Below, in pieces: positions 40,132 through 51,423 of a DNA stretch of 53,225 nucleotides; within the stretch, counting starts at the first letter, position 1, and each line of letters begins with the position of its first letter. The notes under the pieces were generated by a model. The model was not told the DNA's origin and did not search any database. It saw only the letters and a program-made list of their open reading frames with translations. The translations under genes and the position numbers were made by a program. Source of the DNA: Desulfocucumis palustris (GTDB lineage: Bacteria; Bacillota; Desulfotomaculia; Desulfotomaculales; Desulfocucumaceae); the NCBI RefSeq assembly GCF_002933875.1, contig NZ_BFAV01000153.1, forward strand, positions 1 to 53,225, read 5' to 3'.

Positions 40132-42555
40132 CTAAGAAAGTATGCTTCCGCCGCCATCCTGGACCACCGGCCGGTAGCCGGTTACTTCCGGCCCCACCAC
40201 CGCGGGAGTGCTGCCCAGTTCAGCCGTCTCCGGTTCAAATTCCTTTTCCAGGAGGGCTATTTCCAGTACATCGTCCATGTGGTCAACCAGTTTAAAAGTC
40301 AGGTTTTTCTTGACATTGGCGGGGATATCCTCAATATCCTTTCTATTATCTTTGGGCAGTATGATTGTTTTTATACCACCCCGGTGGGCCGCCAGGACCT
40401 TTTCTTTAACTCCGCCCACCGGCAGCACCCTGCCCCTCAGGGTAATCTCACCGGTCATGGACACGTCATGGCGCACTTTGCGGCCGGTAAGGGCCGAAGC
40501 TATGGCGCAGGCCATGGTGATGCCCGCCGAAGGCCCGTCTTTGGGGATGGCCCCTTCGGGAATATGCACGTGAATGTCGTACTTGTCGAAAACTTCCTCG
40601 GCAATGCCCAGTTCCAGGCTCCGGCTCCGGACATAGCTGTATCCGGCCTGGGCGGATTCTTTCATCACATCCCCCAGCTTGCCGGTGAGGGTCAGCTTGC
40701 CGTTACCCTTGTATACGGTTACCTCGATGGCCAGGGTATCTCCTCCCACCTCGGTCCAGGCCATTCCGGTGGCCACACCCACCTGGTCGTCCTGCTCGGC
40801 CATCCCATAACGGTAACGCGGCTTGCCCAGGAATGATTCCAGGTTTTGCGTGGTGATTTTCACCTTTTTGGCCTTGCCGGATACAATCTGCTTGGCGGCC
40901 TTGCGGCACAGGGAGGCTATGTTGCGCTCCAAGCTGCGCACGCCGCTTTCCCTGGTGTATTCCCTGATTACTTTACGTATGGTGTTTTCGGATATATTGA
41001 CCATCTGGTCAGTCAGACCGTGTTCTTTAATTTGTTTGGGCGCCAGGTGACGAAGCGCTATCTGCACTTTTTCTTCCTCGGTATACCCCGAGATGTGAAT
41101 CAGTTCCATCCTGTCCAGAAGCGGCCTGGGTATGTTATGCTGAACATTGGCCGTGGTAATGAACATTACATTGGAGAGATCGTAGGGAGCCTCAATGTAA
41201 TGGTCGCTGAAAGCATTGTTCTGCTCGGGGTCCAGCACCTCAAGCAGCGCCGAGGACGGGTCCCCCCTGAAGTCCATGCTCATTTTATCAATTTCATCCA
41301 GCAAAAAGACAGGATTCTTGGAGCCGGCGGTTTTCATGCCCTGGATAATCCTTCCCGGCAGGGCGCCAACATAGGTGCGGCGGTGACCGCGAATTTCAGC
41401 CTCGTCTCTGACGCCGCCCAGGGAAATACGCACAAATTTACGTTCCAGCGCCCTGGCAATGGAACGTCCCAGGGAGGTTTTACCGACCCCGGGCGGGCCC
41501 ACAAAACAGATAATCGGGCCTTTCATCTTCTTGGCCAGCTTGCGGATGGCCAGGTATTCCAATATGCGTTCCTTTACGGTTTTAAGCCCGTAATGGTCCT
41601 CTTCCAGAATGATCTCGGCGGCGTTGATGTCCAGACGGTCCCTGGTGCTTTTGCTCCAGGGCAGGGCCAGAATCCAGTCCAGGTAGTTGCGCACCACGGC
41701 GGACTCGGCTGCCATGGGAGGCATTTTTTCCAGCCGCTCCACCTCTTTATTTACTTTCTCTTCCACTTCCTTGGGAAGTTTGGCGGCGGCTATTTTTTCC
41801 CTGTATTCCTCGGCCTCGGCCATCCGGTCGTCCTTTTCCCCCAATTCCTTCTGGATGGCTTTTATTTGCTCCCGGAGATAGTACTCCTTCTGGGTCTTTT
41901 CCATCTGCTTGCGGACCCGGATATTGATTTTGCGTTCCAGCTCGACTATTTCCAGTTCCTTGGCCACAAGGGCGCAGAGCTTTTCAATACGCTTTACTAT
42001 ATCCACAGTCTCCAGCACCGACTGTTTATCCTCAATGCGCAGGGAAAGGTGGGACGCCACTATATCCGCCAGGCGACCCGGTTCCTCCAGGTTTACCACG
42101 GATACCACGGTTTCCGGGGGGATACGTTTGGACAGCTTCACATACTGCTCAAACTGATATACCAGACTGCGCATGAGGGCTTCCACCTCGGCAGTCTTTT
42201 TAAAATCCTCGGAGTACTGCTCAACCTCCACTTTAAAGAAGGGATCATCGGTCAGATACCTATTAATTCTGGCCCTGGCCATACCCTCGACCAAAATGCG
42301 GATGGTGCCGCCGGGTAATTTCAACAGTTGTTTAACTTCTGCTACGGTTCCGATTTGGAAGATATCCTCCTCACCGGGGTCATCAGTTTGTGCTTCCTTT
42401 TGAGTGGCCAGAAAAATCATACGATCCTGGGCCATGGTCTCCTCTATGGCCTGCACCGATTTATCACGGCCTACATCCAAATGTATCACCATGTATGGAA
42501 ACACCAGAATACCCCTGAGAGGCAGCAATGGTAAAACCTTAATGGTTGGCTCCAC
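40132..42555 (-). CDS. lonA: ATP-dependent protease LonA
   Basis: A soluble AAA+ serine protease of 807 aa that degrades misfolded and regulatory proteins. The N-terminal substrate domain begins [16 protein letters not shown], the Walker A is [11 protein letters not shown], Walker B is [10 protein letters not shown], and the protease domain has the catalytic Ser in [11 protein letters not shown] with the downstream Lys in [10 protein letters not shown]. The start is GTG at 42555, 7 nt from AGGAGG. I did not see a clear heat-shock operator in its 282-bp upstream gap. Confidence 0.97.
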   Translation of the reverse strand: MEPTIKVLPLLPLRGILVFPYMVIHLDVGRDKSVQAIEETMAQDRMIFLATQKEAQTDDPGEEDIFQIGTVAEVKQLLKLPGGTIRILVEGMARARINRYLTDDPFFKVEVEQYSEDFKKTAEVEALMRSLVYQFEQYVKLSKRIPPETVVSVVNLEEPGRLADIVASHLSLRIEDKQSVLETVDIVKRIEKLCALVAKELEIVELERKINIRVRKQMEKTQKEYYLREQIKAIQKELGEKDDRMAEAEEYREKIAAAKLPKEVEEKVNKEVERLEKMPPMAAESAVVRNYLDWILALPWSKSTRDRLDINAAEIILEEDHYGLKTVKERILEYLAIRKLAKKMKGPIICFVGPPGVGKTSLGRSIARALERKFVRISLGGVRDEAEIRGHRRTYVGALPGRIIQGMKTAGSKNPVFLLDEIDKMSMDFRGDPSSALLEVLDPEQNNAFSDHYIEAPYDLSNVMFITTANVQHNIPRPLLDRMELIHISGYTEEEKVQIALRHLAPKQIKEHGLTDQMVNISENTIRKVIREYTRESGVRSLERNIASLCRKAAKQIVSGKAKKVKITTQNLESFLGKPRYRYGMAEQDDQVGVATGMAWTEVGGDTLAIEVTVYKGNGKLTLTGKLGDVMKESAQAGYSYVRSRSLELGIAEEVFDKYDIHVHIPEGAIPKDGPSAGITMACAIASALTGRKVRHDVSMTGEITLRGRVLPVGGVKEKVLAAHRGGIKTIILPKDNRKDIEDIPANVKKNLTFKLVDHMDDVLEIALLEKEFEPETAELGSTPAVVGPEVTGYRPVVQDGGGSILS

Positions 42556-42782
42556 AGCTGCACCTCCTTATTCAATGTATTAATTAATCAGTTACTCAGG
42601 GCATATGCGCATACATTATTCTATCACACCAGTTCCGCAAACTGCTATAGTAATAACTGTCAGAAATGCAGAAAAAACAATAAATATCACATTTAAAACC
42701 AGCTTAAAGGGTTATATGCGGCTTCTCTTGGCAATACCATATTTTTTATTTTATCCCTCGCATTTCCACCCCAAAAAAATAA

Positions 42783-42797
42783 ACGGCTTAAAGCCGT
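42783..42797 (-). terminator. Terminator downstream of lonB
   Basis: ACGGC and GCCGT arms with a short loop; the minus-strand stem is followed by TTTATTTTTTT. Confidence 0.7.
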
Positions 42798-42837
42798 CAT
42801 AAAAACCCGGCAGCGTGTTTGCTCAATAGGGCTCCTT

Positions 42838-44556
42838 TCAATGACAGTTCGCCCCCTGCATGCCGGATGCCGCCAGAACGTCGGTTTTCACGGGAATTGT
42901 GGCCTGAACCTTTAATCCGGGCTCCCCGACCAGGGCTTCCTTCAACACCTGCTCCAGCCTGGAAACCGGAATGACCTTAATATCTTCCATGCTTTCGAAA
43001 ATCTCCTGGTGATTTTCAGAGGGTATCAGCACCCTGGTGGCCCCGGACCTGCGGGCGGCTTCCACCTTGGCCACCACTCCCCCCACGGGAAGCACCAGGC
43101 CCCTGATGGAGACCTCCCCGGTCATGGCCAGCCTGTTATCCACAGGAATGCCCTTTATGGCCGAGTATACAGCCGTGGTGACGGCCACGCCCGCCGAGGG
43201 CCCGTCAATGGGCACCCCGCCGGGGAAATTGACATGAATGTCATAATCGGCGGGATTCACATCCGCAACCCGGCGCAGTAAAGTGAGGACATTTTCCACG
43301 GAACCCCTGGCCATACTTTTCCTGCGGATGGTGCGCCCCCGGCCGCCCATTTCCTCCTCGTCCACAATACCGGTTATAACCAATTTTCCCTGACCCCGGG
43401 CAGCGGGAACAGCACCGGCTTCAATTTCAAGCAGCGTGCCGGTATTGGGCCCGTACACCGCAAGTCCGTTCACCAGGCCAACCTGGGGCTGCAGGGGCAC
43501 CTTCTTTTCCGGGCGCGGCGAATACTGCCCGCTGTTCACCACCCATTCCACATCACAAACGCCGATGCTTTTCCTGCCCTCGGTCAGGGCGATACCGCCG
43601 GCAATCTGGATTATATTCACAGCCTCCCGGCCGCTGGTGGCGTATTTGCTGATAACCGACAGACACCCCTGCTCCATTGGAAAACCGATTTTTTCAGCGG
43701 CGTTAACGGCAATACGCTCAATTTCTTCCGGCAGCAAGGGTTTGAAGAATATTTCCAGGCAGCGGGAGCGTATGGCCGGGGCGATGTCCTCCGAAGTTCT
43801 GGTGGTGGCCCCAACCAGCCTGAAGTCGGCGGGCAGCCCATTCTGGAATATGTCGTGAATATGCCCGGGAATGTTGTTGTCCTCGGAACTGTAATAGGCG
43901 CTCTCCAGCAGCACCTTGCGGTCCTCCATCACCTTCAGCAGTTTGTTCATCTGTATATGGTGGAGCTCCCCTATCTCATCCAGGAAAAGTATGCCCCCAT
44001 GGGCCTTGGTTACGGCTCCGGGCTTGGGCTGGGGCACTCCGGCCATGCCCAGGGGCCCCGCTCCCTGATATATGGGATCATGAACCGACCCGATCAGGGG
44101 ATCCGCAATGCCCCGCTCATCAAACCGGGCGGTGGTGGCATCCATTTCTATAAATTTGGCGTCCTCTTTAAAGGGCGACAGGGGATTCTTTTTGGCTTCC
44201 TCCAACACCACCCGGGCGGCCGCGGTTTTACCCACGCCGGGCGGCCCGTATACAATCACGTGCTGGGGATTGGGGCCGCAAAGGGCAGCCCGCAGGGCTT
44301 TCAGCCCTTCTTCCTGGCCGATTATTTCCTCAAAACTTTTGGGCCTGGTTTTTTCGGCCAGGGGCTCGGTCAGTGAGATTGAGCGCAGGCGCTGCAACTT
44401 CTCCAACTCCTTGCGGGATTCCCTTTCAACTGTGGATTTGTTGCCCTGCTGGGCTTTCAACAAATTCCAGAAATACATTCCTATTATCACAGCGAAAAAT
44501 ACCTGAATGAATGTAAGAAAACTGCCGATTCCCAATACCGCTTCCCCCACCGGCAT
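42838..44556 (-). CDS. lonB: Sporulation-associated Lon-like protease LonB
   Basis: A Lon-like protease of about 572 aa with an N-terminal membrane helix (LTFIQVFFAVIIGMYFW) instead of the large LonA substrate domain. AAA+ Walker A is [14 protein letters not shown], Walker B is ILFLDEIGEL, and the protease Ser is in PIDGPSAGVAVTTAVYS. In Bacillus it is a forespore protease. The frame is open to 44628, but AGGAGG just before 44556 points to the ATG at 44556 or the GTG at 44550. The order lonB-lonA-ysxC is conserved. Confidence 0.93.
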   Translation of the reverse strand: MPVGEAVLGIGSFLTFIQVFFAVIIGMYFWNLLKAQQGNKSTVERESRKELEKLQRLRSISLTEPLAEKTRPKSFEEIIGQEEGLKALRAALCGPNPQHVIVYGPPGVGKTAAARVVLEEAKKNPLSPFKEDAKFIEMDATTARFDERGIADPLIGSVHDPIYQGAGPLGMAGVPQPKPGAVTKAHGGILFLDEIGELHHIQMNKLLKVMEDRKVLLESAYYSSEDNNIPGHIHDIFQNGLPADFRLVGATTRTSEDIAPAIRSRCLEIFFKPLLPEEIERIAVNAAEKIGFPMEQGCLSVISKYATSGREAVNIIQIAGGIALTEGRKSIGVCDVEWVVNSGQYSPRPEKKVPLQPQVGLVNGLAVYGPNTGTLLEIEAGAVPAARGQGKLVITGIVDEEEMGGRGRTIRRKSMARGSVENVLTLLRRVADVNPADYDIHVNFPGGVPIDGPSAGVAVTTAVYSAIKGIPVDNRLAMTGEVSIRGLVLPVGGVVAKVEAARRSGATRVLIPSENHQEIFESMEDIKVIPVSRLEQVLKEALVGEPGLKVQATIPVKTDVLAASGMQGANCH

Positions 44557-44668
44557 TTCCTCCTCATATTTTTTCCTACTATTATTGCTAACTTTTGCAT
44601 ATTTTATCCCCGGGGAGAAGCTATGCACCCTTACTTTCAGAGCCGGTAAAAATGGAGGCCCCGGCGTA

Positions 44669-44702
44669 AAAGAAACTCCGGCTGCCGGGCCGGAGTTTCT
44701 TT
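44669..44702. terminator. Terminator downstream of hcp
   Basis: AAAGAAACTCCGG and CCGGAGTTTCTTT form a perfect 13-bp stem between hcp and lonB. Confidence 0.75.
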
Positions 44703-44738
44703 GTAAATGCCGTTGCGATTCATTTATATGCTTGGCGG

Positions 44739-46367
44739 TTATTTGTTCAGTATGGCAGCCATGTCCTGCTCCACTGTGCTGATAGGCATGATGTTGAAAT
44801 TCTGCACCAGCACATTCAGCACGTTGGGTGTGATAAAGGCAGGCAGGCTGGGGCCAAGACGGATGTTCTTAATTCCCAGGTGCAGCAGGGTAAGCAGGAT
44901 GGCCACCGCTTTCTGCTCGTACCAGGAGAGTATCATGGACAGGGGTAGCTCGTTCACCCCGCAGTTGAAGGCATTGGCCAGGGCCACGGCAATCTGTATG
45001 GCCGAGTAGGCGTCGTTGCACTGGCCGATGTCCAGCAGCCGCGGAATGCCGCCGATATCCCCCAGCTGCTTGTCGAAGAAGCGGAACTTGCCGCAGGCCA
45101 GGGTCAGGACAACGGTATCCCTGGGAGCCTTCTCCACAAATTCGGTGTAGTAGTTGCGGCCTGGCTTGGCGCCGTCACAGCCGGCCACCAGGAAGAAATG
45201 TTTGATGTCGCCGCTCTTAACCGCGTCGATAACCTTGCCGGCCACGCCCATTACGGCATTGCGGGCAAATCCCACCATAACGCTGCCCTTGTCCTCATCC
45301 GATTCAAACCCGGGCATGGACAGAGCCTTTTCAATCACCGGACCGAAGTCGCCGTTTTTAACGTGCCTGGCGCCGGGCCAGCCCACCAGCCCGGTGGTGA
45401 ATATATTATCCAGGTAAGCCTGGGGGTCCTGAATGCAGTTGGTGGTCATCAGTATAGCCCCGGGGAAATTGGGGAATTCCTTCTTCTGGTTCTGCCAGGC
45501 GGTGCCGTAGTGCCCGTAGAAGTGTTTGTACTTCTTCAGTTCCGGATAACCGTGGGTGGGAAGCATTTCACCGTGGGTATAAACGTAAATACCCTTGCCC
45601 TCGGTCTGTTTGAGCAGTTCAGCCAGGTCTTTCAGATCGTGGCCCGACACCAGTATGCATTTGCCCTTTTTATGGCCCAGGGGCACCCCGGTGGGTACCG
45701 GGTGGCCATAAGTCCCGGTGTTGCCGGCGTCCAGCAGTTCCATTACCCGCAGATTCACCTCGCCGCATTTCAGCGCCAGTCCCACCCAGTCGTTGAGACC
45801 GAGGCTTTTGTCGGCAATTGCCGCCATTCCCTGCTGAACAAAGGCGTAAACGCTGTCGTCCTGCTGCCCCAGGATGGCAGCGTGATCGGCGTAAGCGGCG
45901 ACACCCTTGATGCCGTAAACCAGTATCTGCTGGAGGGATTGAATGTCCGGGTCCGCTTCATGGTCGGTCACCAGGCCGGCTTGTTCGCCCTGCTTGATGA
46001 GACCGGCGATATCCGCCGCAGGTTTGAAGCTTGCCGACGGGTCGCTGAAATCAACCTTGCCCCCGGCCGCGGAAACTTTGGCCTTAAGGCTTTCCCTGTA
46101 TTCAACGCAGCGGTTAATCAGAGGCAGAAAACGTTCCGGATCGAAATTGACGTTGGTCAGGGTAGAAAACAGGGCTTCACAGGAAAATTTGTTTATCCCG
46201 GCGTCGGTCACGCCAACCCTGCGGCCTTCAACGGCGTACAGGGAGAGCCCTTTCAGGGCGTGCAGCAGCAAATCCTGCAAAGCCGCCACTTCCGGCTTTT
46301 TGCCGCAAACTCCCATGGCGGTGCATCCTGTTCCCCTGGCGGTTTGTTCGCATTGATTGCAAAACAT
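44739..46367 (-). CDS. hcp: Hybrid cluster protein (hydroxylamine reductase)
   Basis: A 542-aa iron-sulfur-oxygen cluster protein involved in reactive-nitrogen defence; it reduces hydroxylamine or nitric oxide. The N-terminal cysteine motif CNQCEQTARGTGCTAMGVCGK binds the cubane cluster. Hybrid-cluster ligands lie in the C-terminal half (VAGCDGAKPGRNYY, LACGKFRFF, DIGQCNDAYSA, and the glutamate in ELPLSMILSWYEQKA). Length matches the anaerobe-type class. It lies downstream of a ferredoxin and an Rrf2 regulator, likely its electron donor and controller. Confidence 0.96.
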   Translation of the reverse strand: MFCNQCEQTARGTGCTAMGVCGKKPEVAALQDLLLHALKGLSLYAVEGRRVGVTDAGINKFSCEALFSTLTNVNFDPERFLPLINRCVEYRESLKAKVSAAGGKVDFSDPSASFKPAADIAGLIKQGEQAGLVTDHEADPDIQSLQQILVYGIKGVAAYADHAAILGQQDDSVYAFVQQGMAAIADKSLGLNDWVGLALKCGEVNLRVMELLDAGNTGTYGHPVPTGVPLGHKKGKCILVSGHDLKDLAELLKQTEGKGIYVYTHGEMLPTHGYPELKKYKHFYGHYGTAWQNQKKEFPNFPGAILMTTNCIQDPQAYLDNIFTTGLVGWPGARHVKNGDFGPVIEKALSMPGFESDEDKGSVMVGFARNAVMGVAGKVIDAVKSGDIKHFFLVAGCDGAKPGRNYYTEFVEKAPRDTVVLTLACGKFRFFDKQLGDIGGIPRLLDIGQCNDAYSAIQIAVALANAFNCGVNELPLSMILSWYEQKAVAILLTLLHLGIKNIRLGPSLPAFITPNVLNVLVQNFNIMPISTVEQDMAAILNK

Positions 46368-46486
46368 TTAAAATTCCTCCTTTTTATTTTTAATTCACTT
46401 TAAATATTTTTTAATTATCATGCCGGCGCCGGGCCACCAGCTGTTTATAAGTCCGGCAGTTATTTAAAAGCTCCGGCGGTTTTTAA

Positions 46487-46669
46487 TCAGTCAATTAATT
46501 TGATTGAGCCGGTGGGGCAATTATCCCGGCATGAGCCGCATCCGGTACATGCTTCCGGGTTAACCGCCCTGGAAACATCAGTAACTTCGAACACATTGGG
46601 CTCCGCCGGGCAAACCGCCTGGCAGGTGGCACAGGCGATGCAGCTTTCAATGTTTACCTCCGGACGCAT
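46487..46669 (-). CDS. Ferredoxin with two 4Fe-4S clusters
   Basis: A small ferredoxin of about 60 aa with two CxxCxxCxxxCP motifs, CIACATCQAVCP and CTGCGSCRDNCP, each ligating a 4Fe-4S cluster. The frame is open to 46708, but the ATG at 46669 lies 8 nt from AGGAGG and gives the typical short protein. It is between rrf2 and hcp and probably passes electrons to Hcp. Confidence 0.92.
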   Translation of the reverse strand: MRPEVNIESCIACATCQAVCPAEPNVFEVTDVSRAVNPEACTGCGSCRDNCPTGSIKLID

Positions 46670-46731
46670 TATTGGCACCTCCTTCTTGATATATTTGACC
46701 TTTTTCATCCTCTTTGCCGCAAAAAATATCC

Positions 46732-47175
46732 TTAATTCACCGCGTCACACTCCCGGGTATATTCCTTGATGGGTGCATCACCCGCTATGTCCGACAGTGT
46801 TTCTTCGCTCAGCTCCCTGAGCAGGGATTTTTGAGCCCTCTTCATTATCTGGTGCACCCGGCAGTTGGGAAGATTGTGGCACTGGTAGTTTTCAGCCAGG
46901 CACACATTTAATGCCAGGGGTCCTTCAATAGCCACCAAAATGTCGGCCAGGGTGATTTTATCACTGGGTCTGGCCAGCCTCACACCTCCCTGGGAGCCAC
47001 GCTGGGTTGTCACCAGACCGGCGCGGCTTAAAAGCTGAATAGTCTTCTTCAAAAATACTTCCGGTATATTATGCCGCTCGGATATTGCTTTGGTCTGGAT
47101 AAATTCCCCGAAGGGGACTGTGGATAGTTCCAGGGCAGTCCGTATGGCATATTCCGTTTGTCTTGTTATTTGCAT
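46732..47175 (-). CDS. Rrf2-family iron-sulfur regulator
   Basis: A 147-aa transcription factor. The winged helix has ITRQTEYAIRTALEL, IPEVFLKKTIQLLSRAGLVTTQRGSQGGVRLA. Three cysteines (Cys92, Cys99, Cys105) in CLAENYQCHNLPNC sit where NsrR/IscR-type proteins bind a cluster, so it is likely to sense nitric oxide or redox state. It is first in the rrf2-ferredoxin-hcp operon and has a palindrome at its transcription start, pointing to autoregulation. Confidence 0.92.
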   Translation of the reverse strand: MQITRQTEYAIRTALELSTVPFGEFIQTKAISERHNIPEVFLKKTIQLLSRAGLVTTQRGSQGGVRLARPSDKITLADILVAIEGPLALNVCLAENYQCHNLPNCRVHQIMKRAQKSLLRELSEETLSDIAGDAPIKEYTRECDAVN

Positions 47176-47197
47176 TTCGACCGCCCTTCTTTTGTTC

Positions 47198-47255
47198 CAA
47201 TGTGGATGTCTTTTGTCTACATTGATATTATAAATGCAATTTTCATTTTAAGCAA
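47198..47255 (-). promoter_or_regulatory. Promoter and palindromic operator of rrf2-fdx-hcp
   Basis: Minus-strand TTGCTT (47250-47255), 17-bp spacer, TATAAT (47227-47232). The palindrome CAATGT...ACATTG (47198-47224) covers the transcription start and is the likely Rrf2 site. Confidence 0.7.
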
Positions 47256-47378
47256 GTATTAAAACGAAAAAAACAAAAAAATTTGCTCACATGGTTATTA
47301 TTTCCCTGCCGCGCCTTACTATACCACCATACCCCGCCTACAGGCACCCCGCGCATTTTCTTCCCCGGGCGAAACAAA

Positions 47379-47397
47379 AATCGCCCTTCGGGCGATT
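47379..47397 (-). terminator. Second terminator downstream of clpX
   Basis: AATCGCCC-TTC-GGGCGATT hairpin followed by a T-rich tail on the minus strand. Confidence 0.6.
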
Positions 47398-47405
47398 CCG
47401 AAAAG

Positions 47406-47414
47406 TTATCCACA
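47406..47414 (+). promoter_or_regulatory. Perfect DnaA-box nonamer
   Basis: TTATCCACA between the two terminators of clpX. A single site; another perfect match lies inside lonB at 43136-43144. Confidence 0.35.
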
Positions 47415-47449
47415 GATTTATCAGGAGCATGATTTCCTGAATAACAAAT

Positions 47450-47475
47450 AAAGCGCACCTGCTAAGGTGCGCTTT
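47450..47475 (-). terminator. Terminator of the clpP-clpX transcript
   Basis: AAAGCGCACCT and AGGTGCGCTTT form a perfect 11-bp stem just after the clpX stop, followed on the minus strand by ATTTGTTATT. Confidence 0.8.
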
Positions 47476-47478
47476 ACT

Positions 47479-48729
<1,251 letters not shown>

Positions 48730-48743
48730 TTTCCCACCTCTTT

Positions 48744-49337
48744 TTACCTTTGCTTCCTACCTTGAAACACCTCGTCAACAATGCCGTATTCCTTTGCTTC
48801 CTGGGCCGACATGAAAAAGTCGCGTTCGGTGTCCGCGGTTATCCTGTCCAGAGGCTGGCCGGTATGCCCGGACAATAATCTGTTCAGGATATCCTTTGTG
48901 CGAAGGATTTCCTTGGCATGAATATCAATATCCGTAGCCTGGCCCTGCATCCCACCCGCAGGTTGGTGGATCATCACCCTGGCATAGGGAAGGATAAAAC
49001 GTTTGCCTTTGGCACCGGCAGCCAGAAGAAATGCCCCCATGCTGGCAGCCTGGCCCAGGCAAATGGTGGAAACATCCGGTTTCACATACTGCATGGTATC
49101 GTATATGGCCATACCCGCAGTAACAACACCGCCCGGAGAATTGATATAAATGTGAATATCCTTTTCAGGATCCTCAGCCTCCAGGAAAAGAAGCTGGGCT
49201 ATCACCAGATTGGCTACGTAATCGTCAATGGCGCCGCCTATAAAAATAATCCTGTCCTTTAAAAGCCTGGAATAAATGTCGTAAGCGCGCTCACCGCGAT
49301 TGGTTTGTTCAACAACAATAGGTACGAGTCCGGACAC
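48744..49337 (-). CDS. clpP: Clp protease proteolytic subunit ClpP
   Basis: A 197-aa serine protease forming a tetradecamer. Catalytic Ser99 ([11 protein letters not shown]), His124 (MIHQPAGG) and Asp173 (TERDFFM) are present. The start is GTG at 49337, about 10 nt after AGGAGG. It lies between tig and clpX, the usual Clostridial order. Confidence 0.98.
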   Translation of the reverse strand: MSGLVPIVVEQTNRGERAYDIYSRLLKDRIIFIGGAIDDYVANLVIAQLLFLEAEDPEKDIHIYINSPGGVVTAGMAIYDTMQYVKPDVSTICLGQAASMGAFLLAAGAKGKRFILPYARVMIHQPAGGMQGQATDIDIHAKEILRTKDILNRLLSGHTGQPLDRITADTERDFFMSAQEAKEYGIVDEVFQGRKQR

Positions 49338-49397
49338 TTGATTGGTACCTCCTATAAAAAATTTATAATACGCTTATTGGCCCGCTTATTTATCAAA

Positions 49398-50714
49398 CTA
49401 TTCTCCAGCAGCCTCTATTGTGCCCTCTGTCACCACGGCTTTATCCAGCATGAACTGAATGGTCTTATCTCTTATTATACTCTTTTTAATATAATCCATC
49501 TGTCCCTGGCCTTCGATAATTTTTTTGATTACCTCGGCGTCCTGTTTCATTTCCTCGCTCATTCTATTAATTTCCCGGTCGATATCCTCATCGGTGAGCT
49601 GAATATCTTCGGCCTTGGCAACAGCATCTATAACCAGGGTCTGCTTTAAATTCTTCTCGGCGTCGGGCCTGAGATTTTCCTTCATGTCGTCCACATTTGA
49701 ATTGGTATATTTCAAATAATTCTCCATGGAAACCCCCTGGGACATCAGGCGCTGCTCCATGTTGCCCAGCATTTCCTCCACCCGGCCGTCAATCATCTCC
49801 GGCGGCATATCAATCTCAGCGCCTTCAACCGCCTTTTCCAGTACTGCCGCGCGCACCTGGCTGCTGGCTTTTTCCTCGGCGGTCTTCTTTAATTTATTCG
49901 CCAGGTCTGCCCGTAATTCCTCCAAGGTGTCAAACTCGCTGACGTCCTTGGCAAATTCATCGTCCAGGGGCGACAGTTCCTTACGCTTGATTACCTTGGC
50001 CGTCACCGTGAATACCGCATCCTTGCCGGAGAGATCCTCCCTGCCGTAATCCTCCGGGAATTTAACGCTGATATCCTTTGTCTCACCCAGCTTAATCCCC
50101 ACAAGCTGCTCTTCAAAACCCGGGATGAAGGTGCCGGAGCCTATTTCCAGGGTATAATCGTTGGACTGGCCCCCTTCAAAGGGCACACCTTCAATTTTAC
50201 CCTCAAAGTCAATGGTAACCAGATCCTTGTCTTCCACGGTACCCTCTTCCAGGGTCAGCAATTTGGCATGTCGGTTTTGAAGGCGGTCCAGCTCATTTTG
50301 AATGTCTTCCTCGGAAACCGCGTCGCTGGGCTTTGTCACCTGGAGACCTGTATACTGTCCAAGCTTAACCTCAGGTTTTACAACCACTTTAGCCTTAAAA
50401 ACAACGGGCTTGCCCTCTTCAGCCTGAACCATTTCCAGCTCCGGCTGGGAAACCGGTTCAATGCCGGTATCCTCCACGGCTTTCATGTATGCCTCGGGAA
50501 GCACTATTTCCATCGCTTCGTCCACAATAGCCTGCTTGCCTATGTAACGCTCCAGAATGACCTTGGGCGCCTTGCCCTTTCTGAAGCCAGGCACGTTTAT
50601 CTTTGTAACCAGCTTTCTATAAGCTTTTTCTATGGCATTGGAGAACTGCTCCTGCCCAACTTCCACTTCCAGCAGTACAGTGTTCTTTTCTATCCTTTCC
50701 GCTGTGGCCTTCAT
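49398..50714 (-). CDS. tig: Trigger factor
   Basis: A ribosome-bound chaperone and prolyl isomerase of about 438 aa. The ribosome-docking loop GFRKGKAP is near residue 45, the FKBP-type PPIase domain (DFEGKIEGVPFEGGQS to GREDLSGKDAVFTVTVK-like region) covers about 155-245, and the C-terminal helical arms follow. The open frame extends to 50759, but the ATG at 50714 gives the standard N terminus MKATAERIEKN. It heads the tig-clpP-clpX cluster. Confidence 0.97.
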   Translation of the reverse strand: MKATAERIEKNTVLLEVEVGQEQFSNAIEKAYRKLVTKINVPGFRKGKAPKVILERYIGKQAIVDEAMEIVLPEAYMKAVEDTGIEPVSQPELEMVQAEEGKPVVFKAKVVVKPEVKLGQYTGLQVTKPSDAVSEEDIQNELDRLQNRHAKLLTLEEGTVEDKDLVTIDFEGKIEGVPFEGGQSNDYTLEIGSGTFIPGFEEQLVGIKLGETKDISVKFPEDYGREDLSGKDAVFTVTAKVIKRKELSPLDDEFAKDVSEFDTLEELRADLANKLKKTAEEKASSQVRAAVLEKAVEGAEIDMPPEMIDGRVEEMLGNMEQRLMSQGVSMENYLKYTNSNVDDMKENLRPDAEKNLKQTLVIDAVAKAEDIQLTDEDIDREINRMSEEMKQDAEVIKKIIEGQGQMDYIKKSIIRDKTIQFMLDKAVVTEGTIEAAGE

Positions 50715-50827
50715 AATTGCAATAATCCTCCTTGAATTTAATAAAAATATTGTTGCCATTTATTTGAAGAGATATAATGAACTTCTCCAAAATAAGGGCT
50801 GATTACCGGCAATTTTCATCTTGCTGG

Positions 50828-50949
50828 GAGGCCGTTGAAAAAGTCCAGCTGCCGCGTTGCGGCTGCGGCCTCAAGCGGAAACGCACTATGAGTACGTTTT
50901 CGCTTGAGGCCTTGCATCGCCTTGCATCGGGAGCTTTTTGAACAGCCTC
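50828..50949. repeat. Palindromic dispersed repeat, right copy
   Basis: A full 122-bp copy, inverted relative to 1-116. Ends are GAGGCCGTTGAAAAAGTCC and GGAGCTTTTTGAACAGCCTC. The interior arms GGCCTCAAGCGGAAACGCACT and AGTACGTTTTCGCTTGAGGCC can form a long hairpin. It sits upstream of tig, in non-coding sequence. Confidence 0.8.
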
Positions 50950-51420
50950 TTGGACTTTTGCGATATTATCCTAGTTTATGATACCTATCTATTCTACGAC
51001 CCCCTGTTATTTCCTCCAATGATTTGGAATTAGTTTCCGGCTGCCCGTGTCTATATAATATACAAAGGCTTTCACCGGAGTTTTGAAATTTGTCAATATG
51101 ATATTTTACCTTAATGACAGCTTCACATCAACAATAAAGCAGGAAATTTTTCTCTTAAGGCCGTAAAAATATTTTTATAATTCATATCCGGCACCCATAT
51201 GTTTTTTCCGGCTGAATATTCCGGGCATAGCTATTTTTTAACCCCGCCAATATTGCCTAAACCGTATTTTATTGAATTGACCATTTTTTGCTAATATGCA
51301 ATAATACTAATTGAATAAGTTTTAGCCCTTGCATTGCGGGCATAATACCAACGTCCGGAGCTATTTCCGGACCGCACGGACCCGGTTGTGTAATCCGTAT
51401 AAAAATTTGAGGAGGTACCA
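50950..51420. other. AT-rich intergenic region
   Basis: About 470 bp without a credible gene, between the repeat and the biotin carrier. I see only short AT-rich runs and no clear terminator or riboswitch. Confidence 0.5.
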
Positions 51421-51423
51421 TAC

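Noticed and set aside
40846..42318. A 490-residue plus-strand frame opposite lonA
   Set aside because: It is antisense to a complete, well-conserved lonA gene; length results from codon bias. The protein has no recognisable family pattern.
45198..46403. A 401-residue plus-strand frame opposite hcp
   Set aside because: Same reason: antisense shadow of a conserved gene, no SD and no domain.
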